The notes: a model not told the origin generated them from the letters alone. Numbered from the stretch's first letter, positions 1 through 5,241 are shown. The stretch: 5,241 nt of DNA from DASRHD01 sp035499715 (GCA_035499715.1 DATJYF010000083.1:1-5241); one strand, 5' to 3'. Translations and numbers: made by a program.

Positions 1-802
1 GATACGGATAGTTGGAAAATTCAGGATGACCGTCGGCGAAACTATTGAACGTGGTTTGATGGCAAATCTGGCACTGGCGGTCGCTCATGTGTCGCAGATC
101 GGCATCGCGACCGAGATGTTCCTGATGGCACGCCGTGCACTCCACGGTGGCATGCGCCATGTCGGCAGGAAGAGTTTTGCGAGCCAGACTGAGGAGGAGA
201 TCGGGAATTTTTTGCGCGGTCGGAACGACGCGGACCTGTTCGACGGCGGACCGGCCGTGGGGAAGGAGCGGGTGACGGCCAAGATCATGACAGTTCAGGC
301 ACAATTCGCTTTTCACCGGATGGCTGCCCGCCAGCGCCCGCCAGTGGTCGTGCAGTTTGTCCGCGCCATGGCAGTCGGCGCAATTCGCGGCCGAGGTGGC
401 ATGCGCGGCCGAGAGATGTCCGGGATTGATCCAGCGTTCGGGCGTGCTGCCGCCCAAGGCCAGCAACAGCAGTCCGATGGTGAGGACCGAGGCCAGGGCG
501 GTGACGAGACCGCGGCGGCTGCGAAGACTCCGCACCGGCTGGCAGGGCGGAATGGGGCAGCCGCAGGTGCCGTCGGGCCTTGGGCCTTGGGCACAGGCAC
601 CGCCAAATTCTTCCAAGCGGGTGCAATGCCAGCGGTCACCCTGGCGGCGCGGAGTGCATTCCCCGGTTGCACGGCAATGCCCGTGACGATCCGGCCCGAG
701 CGGGCACGGCCGGCCTTCGCCGGCATGGCCGCACACCCATGCCTGGTTGGGGCGATCGTAGCTGCCCTGCTTGATGCCGAGAATCTGGAACAGGCGGCTC
801 AT
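1..802 (-). CDS. Membrane-anchored multihaem cytochrome c with Cys-rich cytoplasmic N-terminus (3' end outside window)
   Basis: The frame is open from ATG 802-800 to the window edge, giving 267 residues; the C-terminus is missing. Residues 1-98 are hydrophilic and hold nine cysteines (24, 33, 43, 49, 60, 70, 80, 82, 87), none in a CxxCH motif, with many Gly/Pro/Arg. Residues about 99-117 form one hydrophobic helix preceded by a basic stretch (RSLRSRRG), so the Cys-rich part should face the cytoplasm and the rest the periplasm. After the helix come four CxxCH haem c sites: C141ADCH, C168LNCH, C222TACH and C244QICH, with many extra histidines as possible axial ligands. It resembles proteins annotated as cytochrome c3/c7-like family. 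The start is 12 nt after the stop of the cytochrome b gene, with no clear Shine-Dalgarno, which suggests the two are translated from one message. Likely role (inferred): periplasmic electron carrier partnered with the cytochrome b. The function of the Cys-rich region is unknown; metal or FeS binding is possible. The ends and haem motifs are clear, the partner is inferred. Confidence 0.88.
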   Translation of the reverse strand, partial: MSRLFQILGIKQGSYDRPNQAWVCGHAGEGRPCPLGPDRHGHCRATGECTPRRQGDRWHCTRLEEFGGACAQGPRPDGTCGCPIPPCQPVRSLRSRRGLVTALASVLTIGLLLLALGGSTPERWINPGHLSAAHATSAANCADCHGADKLHDHWRALAGSHPVKSELCLNCHDLGRHPLLPHGRSAVEQVRVVPTAQKIPDLLLSLARKTLPADMAHATVECTACHQEHLGRDADLRHMSDRQCQICHQTTFNSFADGHPEFSNYPY

Positions 803-814
803 GGCGGCAAAACT

Positions 815-1651
815 TCAGAACCACCCGGTGGTGTAACGCACCGCGATGAAGCCGTGGATCAGGCCAAGGATGATGAGGCTGTAGGTCAGTGGAATGTGCA
901 CAAACAGCCAGAGTTTCAGGAGGCGGTTTCCCGCGTATTGGTAATCGAGGTCGCGCTTGGCCTCGATGCATTCATCGAGCTCGCGGGCAACGGCCTGTTC
1001 ATCCGTATTAAGGTAACGTTGCAGCGCTTGCGATTCCCGGCGGACCCGCAGCAGCATGCGATCCGAACCGACCAGGGGCAGCCACCAGCCCGGCTTCCGG
1101 TCGAGATAGGTCTGCAGGTGCCGGACATAAAAATCGGAAAGGCTCGAGGAGGCGGTGGTTTCCTCGCACTGGCGGACGCGGGCTTCGACATGCTCGCGCA
1201 GCTGCAGCCGCAACGCCGGAATCCGCTCATAGATGATGGGGTCGCCGGAGCGTGTCATCCGCGCCGGCAGCCAGCGGGTGATCAGCAAACCGAAAACGCC
1301 GCTCAGGGCGACGAGGACAAACAGCACCTCCAGGATTTGCTCCATCGTTCCCTGCGGCCAGCGCCAATTCGTGTGGAGCAGAAAGATGAGCACCGTCAGC
1401 CAGCCGGTATAAAGATGGAATCGCATCCAGGTCGAGGCGCGAAGCAGCGGCAGGAAGGGAAGTTTTTTGCGGGCATTGAACAAAGTCAGGACGATGACTA
1501 GCGCGTAGAGAATCAGCCCGGAATAAAGGCCGGCGGGCTGCAGTGCGATCCGCAGCATGCCGTGGAGAAAAATCAACGCGGTCGCAAACACCGCCAGCCC
1601 CAGGCCGGCGGCCAGCCAGCGTGAGATCAGTAGTCTTACCGGTTTAGCCAT
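815..1651 (-). CDS. Di-haem b-type membrane cytochrome with large cytoplasmic loop
   Basis: This 278-residue integral membrane protein has five predicted helices at about 13-33, 43-58, 78-95, 105-127 and 248-270. Two of them carry histidine pairs with identical spacing: H79/H93 and H252/H266, each His-x13-His. That is the bis-histidine pattern of two stacked b haems seen in cytochrome b, ferric reductase and related transmembrane electron carriers. Basic residues (KPVR at the N-terminus, RKK at 61-63, RWLPAR at 126-131) place the N-terminus and the long hydrophilic region 130-245 in the cytoplasm by the positive-inside rule. That loop of about 115 residues is rich in Arg, Glu and Leu, probably helical, and is a plausible docking surface for the upstream ferredoxin protein. 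The ATG lies inside the end of the upstream gene (16-nt overlap, ATGGCTAAACCGGTAA), pointing to translational coupling; no strong ribosome binding site is seen. Inferred role: moves electrons across the membrane between the cytoplasmic FeS protein and periplasmic cytochromes c. Quinone oxidation or reduction is possible but not shown. Confidence 0.87.
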   Translation of the reverse strand: MAKPVRLLISRWLAAGLGLAVFATALIFLHGMLRIALQPAGLYSGLILYALVIVLTLFNARKKLPFLPLLRASTWMRFHLYTGWLTVLIFLLHTNWRWPQGTMEQILEVLFVLVALSGVFGLLITRWLPARMTRSGDPIIYERIPALRLQLREHVEARVRQCEETTASSSLSDFYVRHLQTYLDRKPGWWLPLVGSDRMLLRVRRESQALQRYLNTDEQAVARELDECIEAKRDLDYQYAGNRLLKLWLFVHIPLTYSLIILGLIHGFIAVRYTTGWF

Positions 1652-3315
1652 GACGCGAGGGTGTTCGCATCGTTCATATCCGTCCGCGTCAGCGCGTCAT
1701 GGGGACAGGCGCGGACACAGGCCGGGCCGGAGGGATCATCGATGCAAAGATCGCATTTCGTGGCCTGCATGATTTGCGTCTGCGTCGTGCGATCGACCAT
1801 GTGCCGGCCGGATTCGTCCCGCAGGGCGACCATCTGGATATTATGGTAGGGACAGCCGTTGGCACATGTGGCGCAGCCGATGCAGGTCTCATGATTGATC
1901 ACGACCTCGCCTTGGGCCGAGTTGCGATGGATGGCGCCCGTGGGACAGCCGATCATGCAGACCGGATCGACACAATGCATGCAGGCTTGGGCGACCATGA
2001 TGCCATCCCAGACGGGACCCTGCCGGACAAAGCGGGGATTGTTGTCGTGGTTGGCCGCGCAGGCCCGCACGCAATCGTCGCACCGCGTGCACCGATCCAT
2101 ATCGATCAGCATGGTGGCGGTACCGTTGATGAAACGGTGCTCGACGAAAAATTCGAGCATGTCGGTGTCGAGCCGGTTGGGCGACAGGGTGTCATGTCCG
2201 GGCGGGGCCGACAAGAAAAGGACGGGTAGGCGCTCGAGTTCTTCCGTCGGCAGCGTGGGCAGAATCAGCTGCTCCACCACCGCAGTCGGAATAAAAAGCG
2301 TGTCGACGTAGCCGACAGCACGTAGGGTCTGCCGGAGATTCGCGGCTGCACCGGGATTTTCCCAGTTGTGCGCGATTTCCGCCAGGCCAAAGCAACCGCC
2401 CTTGCCCAGATAGCTCACGGTGCGTTCACCGTGATTGTAGCGCTCGCTCAGGCGGGCGAAGCCGCCGCGAATGAGCAGCAGGCCGTTGGGGTACTCGCCC
2501 TGCCGGAGGATGACCGGCTCACGGGCCAGCCGCTCGGCGTGGGAAACGTCCCCGCCCAACATCGAGGTGTTCCAATCGAAACTTCCGTGGGTTTCGAACC
2601 GGGTCTGGGCGCCGACCTCCCTGAGCGCATCCTCGGAAAGATGCCGCAGAATCGGCGTTTCCCGCAGATGGCTGAGCAGGCTGCGTTCGCGATAAAGGCG
2701 GTCGATGTGCTCCTTCCATTCCGGCGCATGGCGGCGCACGTCGCGCAGGCCCTGCCAGCGGATCTCGAGTAGGCGGACGTGGCCATCGGCCACGACGGTG
2801 CTGGTGCGCGGCGTGCGACTGAGGGCGGCCAGTTCGCCGAAGATCTCACCGGCTTTCAATTGCACCATCTTATACTGATTGAGCACGCCCGGCACATCCT
2901 GAAGAAAAACCCCGGTGGCAGCTCCGGTGGCTTTGATACGGCCGGACCCGCGGGACCGGCGGACTTCCGGATAGGCCGATGGGCGCAAGGCACGGGCCAG
3001 ATGGCGCCAGAATCCGGGCTTGCGCGACGACCGGCGGCCCAGCACATCGGCCGGCAGCTCGCCGAGGATCACACGCACCGCACCGTCGAGGATGAGAAAG
3101 GCCGAGTGCCCGTAATCGCCCTGCCGCACGATGATCTCGTCCGTCTTGTATTCGGTCACACGGCAGTCATTGAGGAGGATGCCGCGCAAGGGCAGACGCT
3201 CGGGAAACCGTCCGGCATCGATGGTCGAAAACGGCGGCACCGCCAGCAGCGCATCCACCATTTCCGGCCGCATGTCGGCCGAATAGGGAACGCTCCAACG
3301 TCTGGGGCGGGCCAT
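1636..3315 (-). CDS. Fusion of two cyclic-nucleotide-binding domains to a four-[4Fe-4S] ferredoxin subunit
   Basis: A 559-residue protein if started at ATG 3315-3313. An ATG at 3363 would add 16 residues, but 3315 has a GGCGAGG ribosome site 8 nt upstream and begins MARPRRW, which looks like a family start. Residues about 50-195 form a first cNMP-binding domain with an intact phosphate-binding cassette (FGELAALSRTPRTSTV at 159-174; E161 and R170), very close to the FGELALIYGTPRAATV cassette of protein kinase A regulatory subunits. It is interrupted by a basic insertion of about 60 residues (87-147). A second, degenerate cNMP-like domain spans about 255-350; its cassette reads FGLAEIA and lacks the usual Gly-Glu. 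Residues 400-545 hold four clusters of cysteines: C409/412/415/419, C445/448/453/457, C478/481/484/488 and C521/524/533/537, the pattern of NrfC/DmsB/HmcB-type electron-transfer subunits. There is no Sec or Tat signal, so it should be cytoplasmic. Inferred role: cytoplasmic electron-transfer subunit of a membrane complex with the overlapping cytochrome b gene, possibly gated by a cyclic nucleotide. No helix-turn-helix is seen, so it is not an ordinary CRP-type regulator. Confidence 0.92.
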   Translation of the reverse strand: MARPRRWSVPYSADMRPEMVDALLAVPPFSTIDAGRFPERLPLRGILLNDCRVTEYKTDEIIVRQGDYGHSAFLILDGAVRVILGELPADVLGRRSSRKPGFWRHLARALRPSAYPEVRRSRGSGRIKATGAATGVFLQDVPGVLNQYKMVQLKAGEIFGELAALSRTPRTSTVVADGHVRLLEIRWQGLRDVRRHAPEWKEHIDRLYRERSLLSHLRETPILRHLSEDALREVGAQTRFETHGSFDWNTSMLGGDVSHAERLAREPVILRQGEYPNGLLLIRGGFARLSERYNHGERTVSYLGKGGCFGLAEIAHNWENPGAAANLRQTLRAVGYVDTLFIPTAVVEQLILPTLPTEELERLPVLFLSAPPGHDTLSPNRLDTDMLEFFVEHRFINGTATMLIDMDRCTRCDDCVRACAANHDNNPRFVRQGPVWDGIMVAQACMHCVDPVCMIGCPTGAIHRNSAQGEVVINHETCIGCATCANGCPYHNIQMVALRDESGRHMVDRTTQTQIMQATKCDLCIDDPSGPACVRACPHDALTRTDMNDANTLASWLNR

Positions 3316-3323
3316 AAATGCGA

Positions 3324-3330
3324 CCTCGCC
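3324..3330 (-). promoter_or_regulatory. Ribosome binding site deciding the start of the cNMP-ferredoxin gene
   Basis: Read on the minus strand this is GGCGAGG, 8 nt before ATG 3315-3313. It is the best Shine-Dalgarno-like match before any gene here; the alternative ATG pair at 3363/3360 has only CACCGGCCCAAACCAGCC in front of it. This favours the shorter protein. The other starts in the window lack an obvious Shine-Dalgarno, so its weight is moderate. Confidence 0.5.
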
Positions 3331-3381
3331 ACTGTTTTCTTCGGCTGACGGCCCCGGCATCATGGCTGGTTTGGGCCGGTG

Positions 3382-4404
3382 CTAATGGGCCGCGCTGATT
3401 TGAAAAGGCGATCCCTTGTATTGCTCGGGGCCAGGCAGAATGGAATCGATTCCCGCCAGGCGGTCGCCCGTGACCTTGGCTGCGAACTCCCGGCCTAAGT
3501 CCGCGATTTTGTCGGCCGCGGCCGACAATTCCGGTCCGTTGTTGAGCCGCAGCTTGACGCCGTTGGCCACCGCGATGATTGCGGCGAGCTCGTCCGTCGG
3601 GGCGAGCGACTGGATCCGCGCCAGCTCCTTGCGTGCGGCGTCAGCCCGGTGGGCGTTGGTGATGCCGTAGGTGGCTTTTTCCGTGGCGCGGGCGACGGCG
3701 CGCAGGCTGTACTCCAGATTGAGAATGCCACCGACCACATAGAGCATGCGTTTATGCTCGGGGGCGGGCTCGGCGTTGGATTTGTTATCCGTCTGCAAGA
3801 AGTTGTGGCGCACCATGCCCTGGGACCAGGTCAGCAGGTTGAAATCGGCGCTGCCCGCGGTGTGACCGCCGACGTTGGTCAGTTTCTCGTCGGTCACAAT
3901 GTGGCATTGGTAGCAGTTGGCCGCGACCGCATAGAGATTCTCCGGATAAATCATGCCGGCGGCGGCGGCCTTGGCGCGGCGGGCCTCGCGGTGTTCGGGC
4001 GTTTCGGTCGCCTTGGTGGCGCCCTTGCCGCCGTAATCATTGTGCACATCGATCCATGCCTTGGCCGCTCCATGGCAGGACTCGCAGGAGACGCCGGCGA
4101 TGACCTGGCTTTCGCCGTCGATCACTTTGCTCGTATAATGGCAGTTCAGGCAGAGGCTCTCGGACTTGATACGGCTGATGCCGAGCTTGTCCGCAATCGC
4201 GCGGGCCTCGGGGGTGCGATGCATGTCGTTGAATGTTTTGAAATGGGGCGTGAGCTGCCACGCTTGAACTTCGTTTTTATGGCACTCGCCGCACGCCTCC
4301 GGCCCCTTGACGCTGGCAGGATCCGGCGAGGCGGAGAGAGAGCGGATGAAAAGCGATGCGAAAAGGACAAAACGGACAAAGGCAGTTTGGGGCGGCGACT
4401 TCAT
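3382..4404 (-). CDS. Secreted tetrahaem cytochrome c, cytochrome c554-like
   Basis: 340 residues from ATG 4404-4402. The frame stays open upstream to an ATG at 4572, but this start is chosen because it opens directly into a Sec signal peptide: MKSPP, a hydrophobic core at about 8-20, and a likely cleavage after LSA (residue 25). The upstream extension has no such character and would run into the operator. The mature protein carries four haem c sites: C38GECH, C85LNCH, C107ESCH and C164YQCH. The opening pattern GPEACGECHKNEVQAW, followed by a His-rich stretch, is typical of the cytochrome c554/multihaem family (Pfam Cytochrome_C554 type; recognised by eye). The C-terminal half (about 215-320) has no haem motif and looks mostly helical with Ala/Leu/Lys. 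It is the first gene of the minus-strand cluster, 66 nt before the cNMP-ferredoxin gene (18 nt if the longer start is used). Inferred role: periplasmic electron carrier, or redox enzyme of unknown substrate, feeding the membrane cytochrome b. Confidence 0.88.
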   Translation of the reverse strand: MKSPPQTAFVRFVLFASLFIRSLSASPDPASVKGPEACGECHKNEVQAWQLTPHFKTFNDMHRTPEARAIADKLGISRIKSESLCLNCHYTSKVIDGESQVIAGVSCESCHGAAKAWIDVHNDYGGKGATKATETPEHREARRAKAAAAGMIYPENLYAVAANCYQCHIVTDEKLTNVGGHTAGSADFNLLTWSQGMVRHNFLQTDNKSNAEPAPEHKRMLYVVGGILNLEYSLRAVARATEKATYGITNAHRADAARKELARIQSLAPTDELAAIIAVANGVKLRLNNGPELSAAADKIADLGREFAAKVTGDRLAGIDSILPGPEQYKGSPFQISAAH

Positions 4405-4492
4405 ATCTGCGCGATTGATAAGGCTAAGGTCTTCGATCAGGGCAACCGATTTCCGAGCATGATACAGGCCAGATTCTTCCGGCAGACCGCCG

Positions 4493-4512
4493 GCCGGGTA
4501 TGACGGCCCGGC
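4493..4512 (-). repeat. Short GC-rich inverted repeat in leader of the c554-like gene
   Basis: GCCGGG (4493-4498) and CCCGGC (4507-4512) are exact inverted copies with an 8-nt loop. If transcription of the minus-strand cluster starts near the AT-rich region, this hairpin would form in the mRNA leader about 90 nt before the start codon. In GC-rich DNA a 6-bp stem can arise by chance and no U-tract follows, so a regulatory role is only possible. Confidence 0.3.
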
Positions 4513-4546
4513 GATCAGGGAGCGCAAGATGATGTGAGTCGCAATT

Positions 4547-4574
4547 TTGTGATTTTTTTGAAATAAAATCACAA
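4547..4574. promoter_or_regulatory. Perfect inverted repeat, candidate operator
   Basis: The arms TTGTGATTTT (4547-4556) and AAAATCACAA (4565-4574) are exact reverse complements separated by 8 nt (TTTGAAAT). Each arm contains TGTGA/TCACA, the half-site word used by CRP-family regulators, but the two words lie 16 nt apart instead of the 6 nt of a classical CRP site. Additional copies sit outside: TGTGAG at 4533-4538 and CTCACA at 4590-4595, in matching orientation. The position between divergent redox genes fits a binding site for a dimeric or cooperatively bound regulator. The stem is AT-rich, so a terminator is unlikely. Which protein binds is unknown. Confidence 0.6.
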
Positions 4575-4654
4575 GCGGTATGTTGACTGCTCACAGGGAA
4601 TAAAATCTCGTTCCGGCAACCCCGGATGTTCTCGTTTCCCCTGAATTTATTTTT

Positions 4655-5241
4655 ATGCCTTCCGCAAGATTGATGGAACGATTCGTTTCTATCGCGCCAA
4701 TCACGATATTGCTTTTCGTGACGACGGGGCTTCGGGCGGCTGTGCCGGTCGGCGATCCCAATAATCCGCCGCCAGCTTCTCCGCCCGCCGCGCAAACGTC
4801 CTCGTCCGACGATTTGCTCTCGAGTCCGGCGCCGGCCGCCCCGGCGCCCGCCGCGGGCGATGATCTGCTTGATGCCACGCCTCCGCCAGCCACACCCGCC
4901 GCGCCGGCCGCAGAAAAAAAAGAGACGGCCACGGACGATGAGGCGACCAGGGCCCATACCAAACTTTTTCTGGAAAAACGTTTTCCCTCCGCGACCACCT
5001 GCGGAGTCTGCCATCCCACTCAGTTCCGCCAGTGGTCGGTTTCGTCCCACGCCTATGCGCAGTTGAGCCCGGTGTTCAATGCCATGCAGGCGACGATCGT
5101 AAAGGAAACGTCCGGCACCAACGGCGATTTCTGCATCCGTTGTCACACCCAGGTCGGCATGCAGCTGAAGGAGCCGGTTCTAATGAGCAATCTGGATCGT
5201 GATCCGGCTTCGCGCGAAGGGATCACCTGCATCGTGTGCCA
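4655..5241 (+). CDS. Secreted multihaem cytochrome c with Pro/Ala-rich linker (3' end outside window)
   Basis: The frame is closed upstream by TAA at 4601-4603; ATG 4655 is the first start codon and 195 residues are seen before the window ends. A second ATG at 4673 (residue 7) is an equally possible start, giving MERFVSIAPITILLF. Residues about 9-29 form a Sec signal peptide with likely cleavage after LRA (residue 28). Residues 31-95 are a low-complexity Pro/Ala/Ser linker containing two copies of an acidic DDLL motif (52-55 and 69-72). The cytochrome part follows: C116GVCH, C160IRCH and C192IVC, whose next codon begins CA at the edge, consistent with His and a third CxxCH. The text around the first site (CGVCHPTQFRQWSVSSHAYAQ) is typical of cytochrome c554-like multihaem proteins. 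It is divergent from the minus-strand cluster and shares its control region, so co-regulation is likely. Inferred role: periplasmic or surface electron carrier; more haems probably lie beyond the window. Confidence 0.87.
   Translation, partial: MPSARLMERFVSIAPITILLFVTTGLRAAVPVGDPNNPPPASPPAAQTSSSDDLLSSPAPAAPAPAAGDDLLDATPPPATPAAPAAEKKETATDDEATRAHTKLFLEKRFPSATTCGVCHPTQFRQWSVSSHAYAQLSPVFNAMQATIVKETSGTNGDFCIRCHTQVGMQLKEPVLMSNLDRDPASREGITCIVC

Larger units (their letters stand above)
4405..4654. promoter_or_regulatory. Divergent intergenic control region
   Basis: These 250 bp separate two divergently transcribed cytochrome c genes, so promoters for both directions should lie here. The section from about 4540 to 4660 is clearly more AT-rich than the flanking genes. 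It holds the perfect inverted repeat at 4547-4574, two outer half-sites, a TAAAAT at 4601-4606 that could serve as a plus-strand -10 (its -35 region is poor), and a TTGAAA at 4558-4563 inside the palindrome. I could not assign a convincing -35/-10 pair on either strand. Nearer the minus-strand gene is a GC-rich inverted repeat (4493-4498 with 4507-4512) that would fall in its leader. Nothing in the region looks like a small gene. Confidence 0.65.

Noticed and set aside
1..802. NapC/NirT-type quinol dehydrogenase identity for the anchored multihaem cytochrome
   Set aside because: NapC/NirT proteins have a short N-terminal anchor followed closely by haems; here a Cys-rich cytoplasmic region of about 98 residues precedes the helix and the haem spacing differs.
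26..1501. A long plus-strand open frame (491 codons)
   Set aside because: It lies antisense to two genes with clear haem motifs and membrane helices. Its translation is Gln/Arg/Gly/Ala-rich with no recognisable domain, as expected of a mirror frame in GC-rich DNA.
3649..4503. Plus-strand open frame of 284 codons
   Set aside because: It is antisense to the tetrahaem cytochrome c554-like gene. Its Gly/Val/Ala-rich translation has no motif, and the opposite strand has four CxxCH sites and a signal peptide.
4405..4572. N-terminal extension of the c554-like protein to an ATG at 4572
   Set aside because: The added 56 residues have no homology that I recognise, would hide the signal peptide behind a long leader, and start inside the inverted repeat.
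4547..4574. Calling the inverted repeat a canonical CRP or FNR site
   Set aside because: The half-site word matches CRP (TGTGA/TCACA), but the gap is 16 nt, not 6, and it lacks the TTGAT-N4-ATCAA form of FNR. It is reported as an operator of unknown regulator.
4547..4574. The inverted repeat as a rho-independent terminator
   Set aside because: The stem is almost entirely A/T with two G-C pairs per arm, and it lies between divergent genes where no transcript is expected to end.
4583..4606. Sigma-70 promoter from TTGACT (4583-4588) and TAAAAT (4601-4606)
   Set aside because: The hexamers are individually good but only 12 nt apart, too short for a standard promoter; TAAAAT alone remains a possible -10.
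4612..4626. Small hairpin TCCGG-N5-CCGGA before the plus-strand cytochrome
   Set aside because: A 5-bp stem is too short to support a regulatory claim in this base composition.
4424..5146. Minus-strand open frame of 240 codons covering the control region and part of the plus-strand cytochrome
   Set aside because: Its translation is a run of Arg/Gly-rich text antisense to the Pro/Ala linker of the real gene, and it would have to read through the palindromic operator.

Overview
The window is a compact, GC-rich bacterial electron-transfer locus: four co-directional genes on the minus strand, one divergent gene on the plus strand, and a 250-bp control region between them. All five products carry haem or iron-sulfur motifs that can be read directly. 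The mix of a cyclic-nucleotide-binding/ferredoxin fusion, a di-haem b-type membrane protein and secreted multihaem cytochromes c suggests an environmental Gram-negative bacterium. From remembered resemblance to proteins of the PVC group (Verrucomicrobiota or Planctomycetota) I favour that lineage, but the sequence alone does not prove it.

Minus strand, in order of transcription from about 4.4 kb down to 1: (1) a secreted tetrahaem cytochrome c of the cytochrome c554 type (4404-3382); (2) a cytoplasmic protein with two cyclic-nucleotide-binding domains followed by four [4Fe-4S] clusters (3315-1636, with a possible longer start at 3363); (3) a five-helix membrane cytochrome b with two His-x13-His pairs and a large, probably cytoplasmic loop (1651-815), overlapping gene 2 by 16 nt; (4) a membrane-anchored multihaem cytochrome c with an unusual nine-cysteine N-terminal cytoplasmic region (802 to beyond base 1), starting 12 nt after gene 3. 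The tight packing suggests one operon. Plus strand: a second secreted multihaem cytochrome c with a Pro/Ala-rich linker (4655 to beyond 5241).

The divergent region (4405-4654) is AT-rich around 4540-4660. It holds a perfect 10-bp inverted repeat with an 8-bp spacer (4547-4574), flanked by two further copies of the same TGTGA/TCACA half-site. It is a good candidate for an operator controlling both directions.

Inferred working model: periplasmic multihaem cytochromes exchange electrons with two b haems across the membrane, and through the cytoplasmic loop of the cytochrome b with a four-cluster ferredoxin subunit whose activity may be gated by a cyclic nucleotide. The parts list resembles the Hmc/Tmc transmembrane redox complexes of sulfate reducers (multihaem c + membrane b + four-cluster FeS protein), but fusion of the FeS subunit to cNMP sensor domains is not part of those complexes. 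No substrate-specific catalytic subunit is visible, so the electron donor and acceptor are unknown. No tRNA, rRNA, CRISPR array, insertion sequence or convincing terminator was seen, and the only non-coding stretch of any length is the 250-bp control region.
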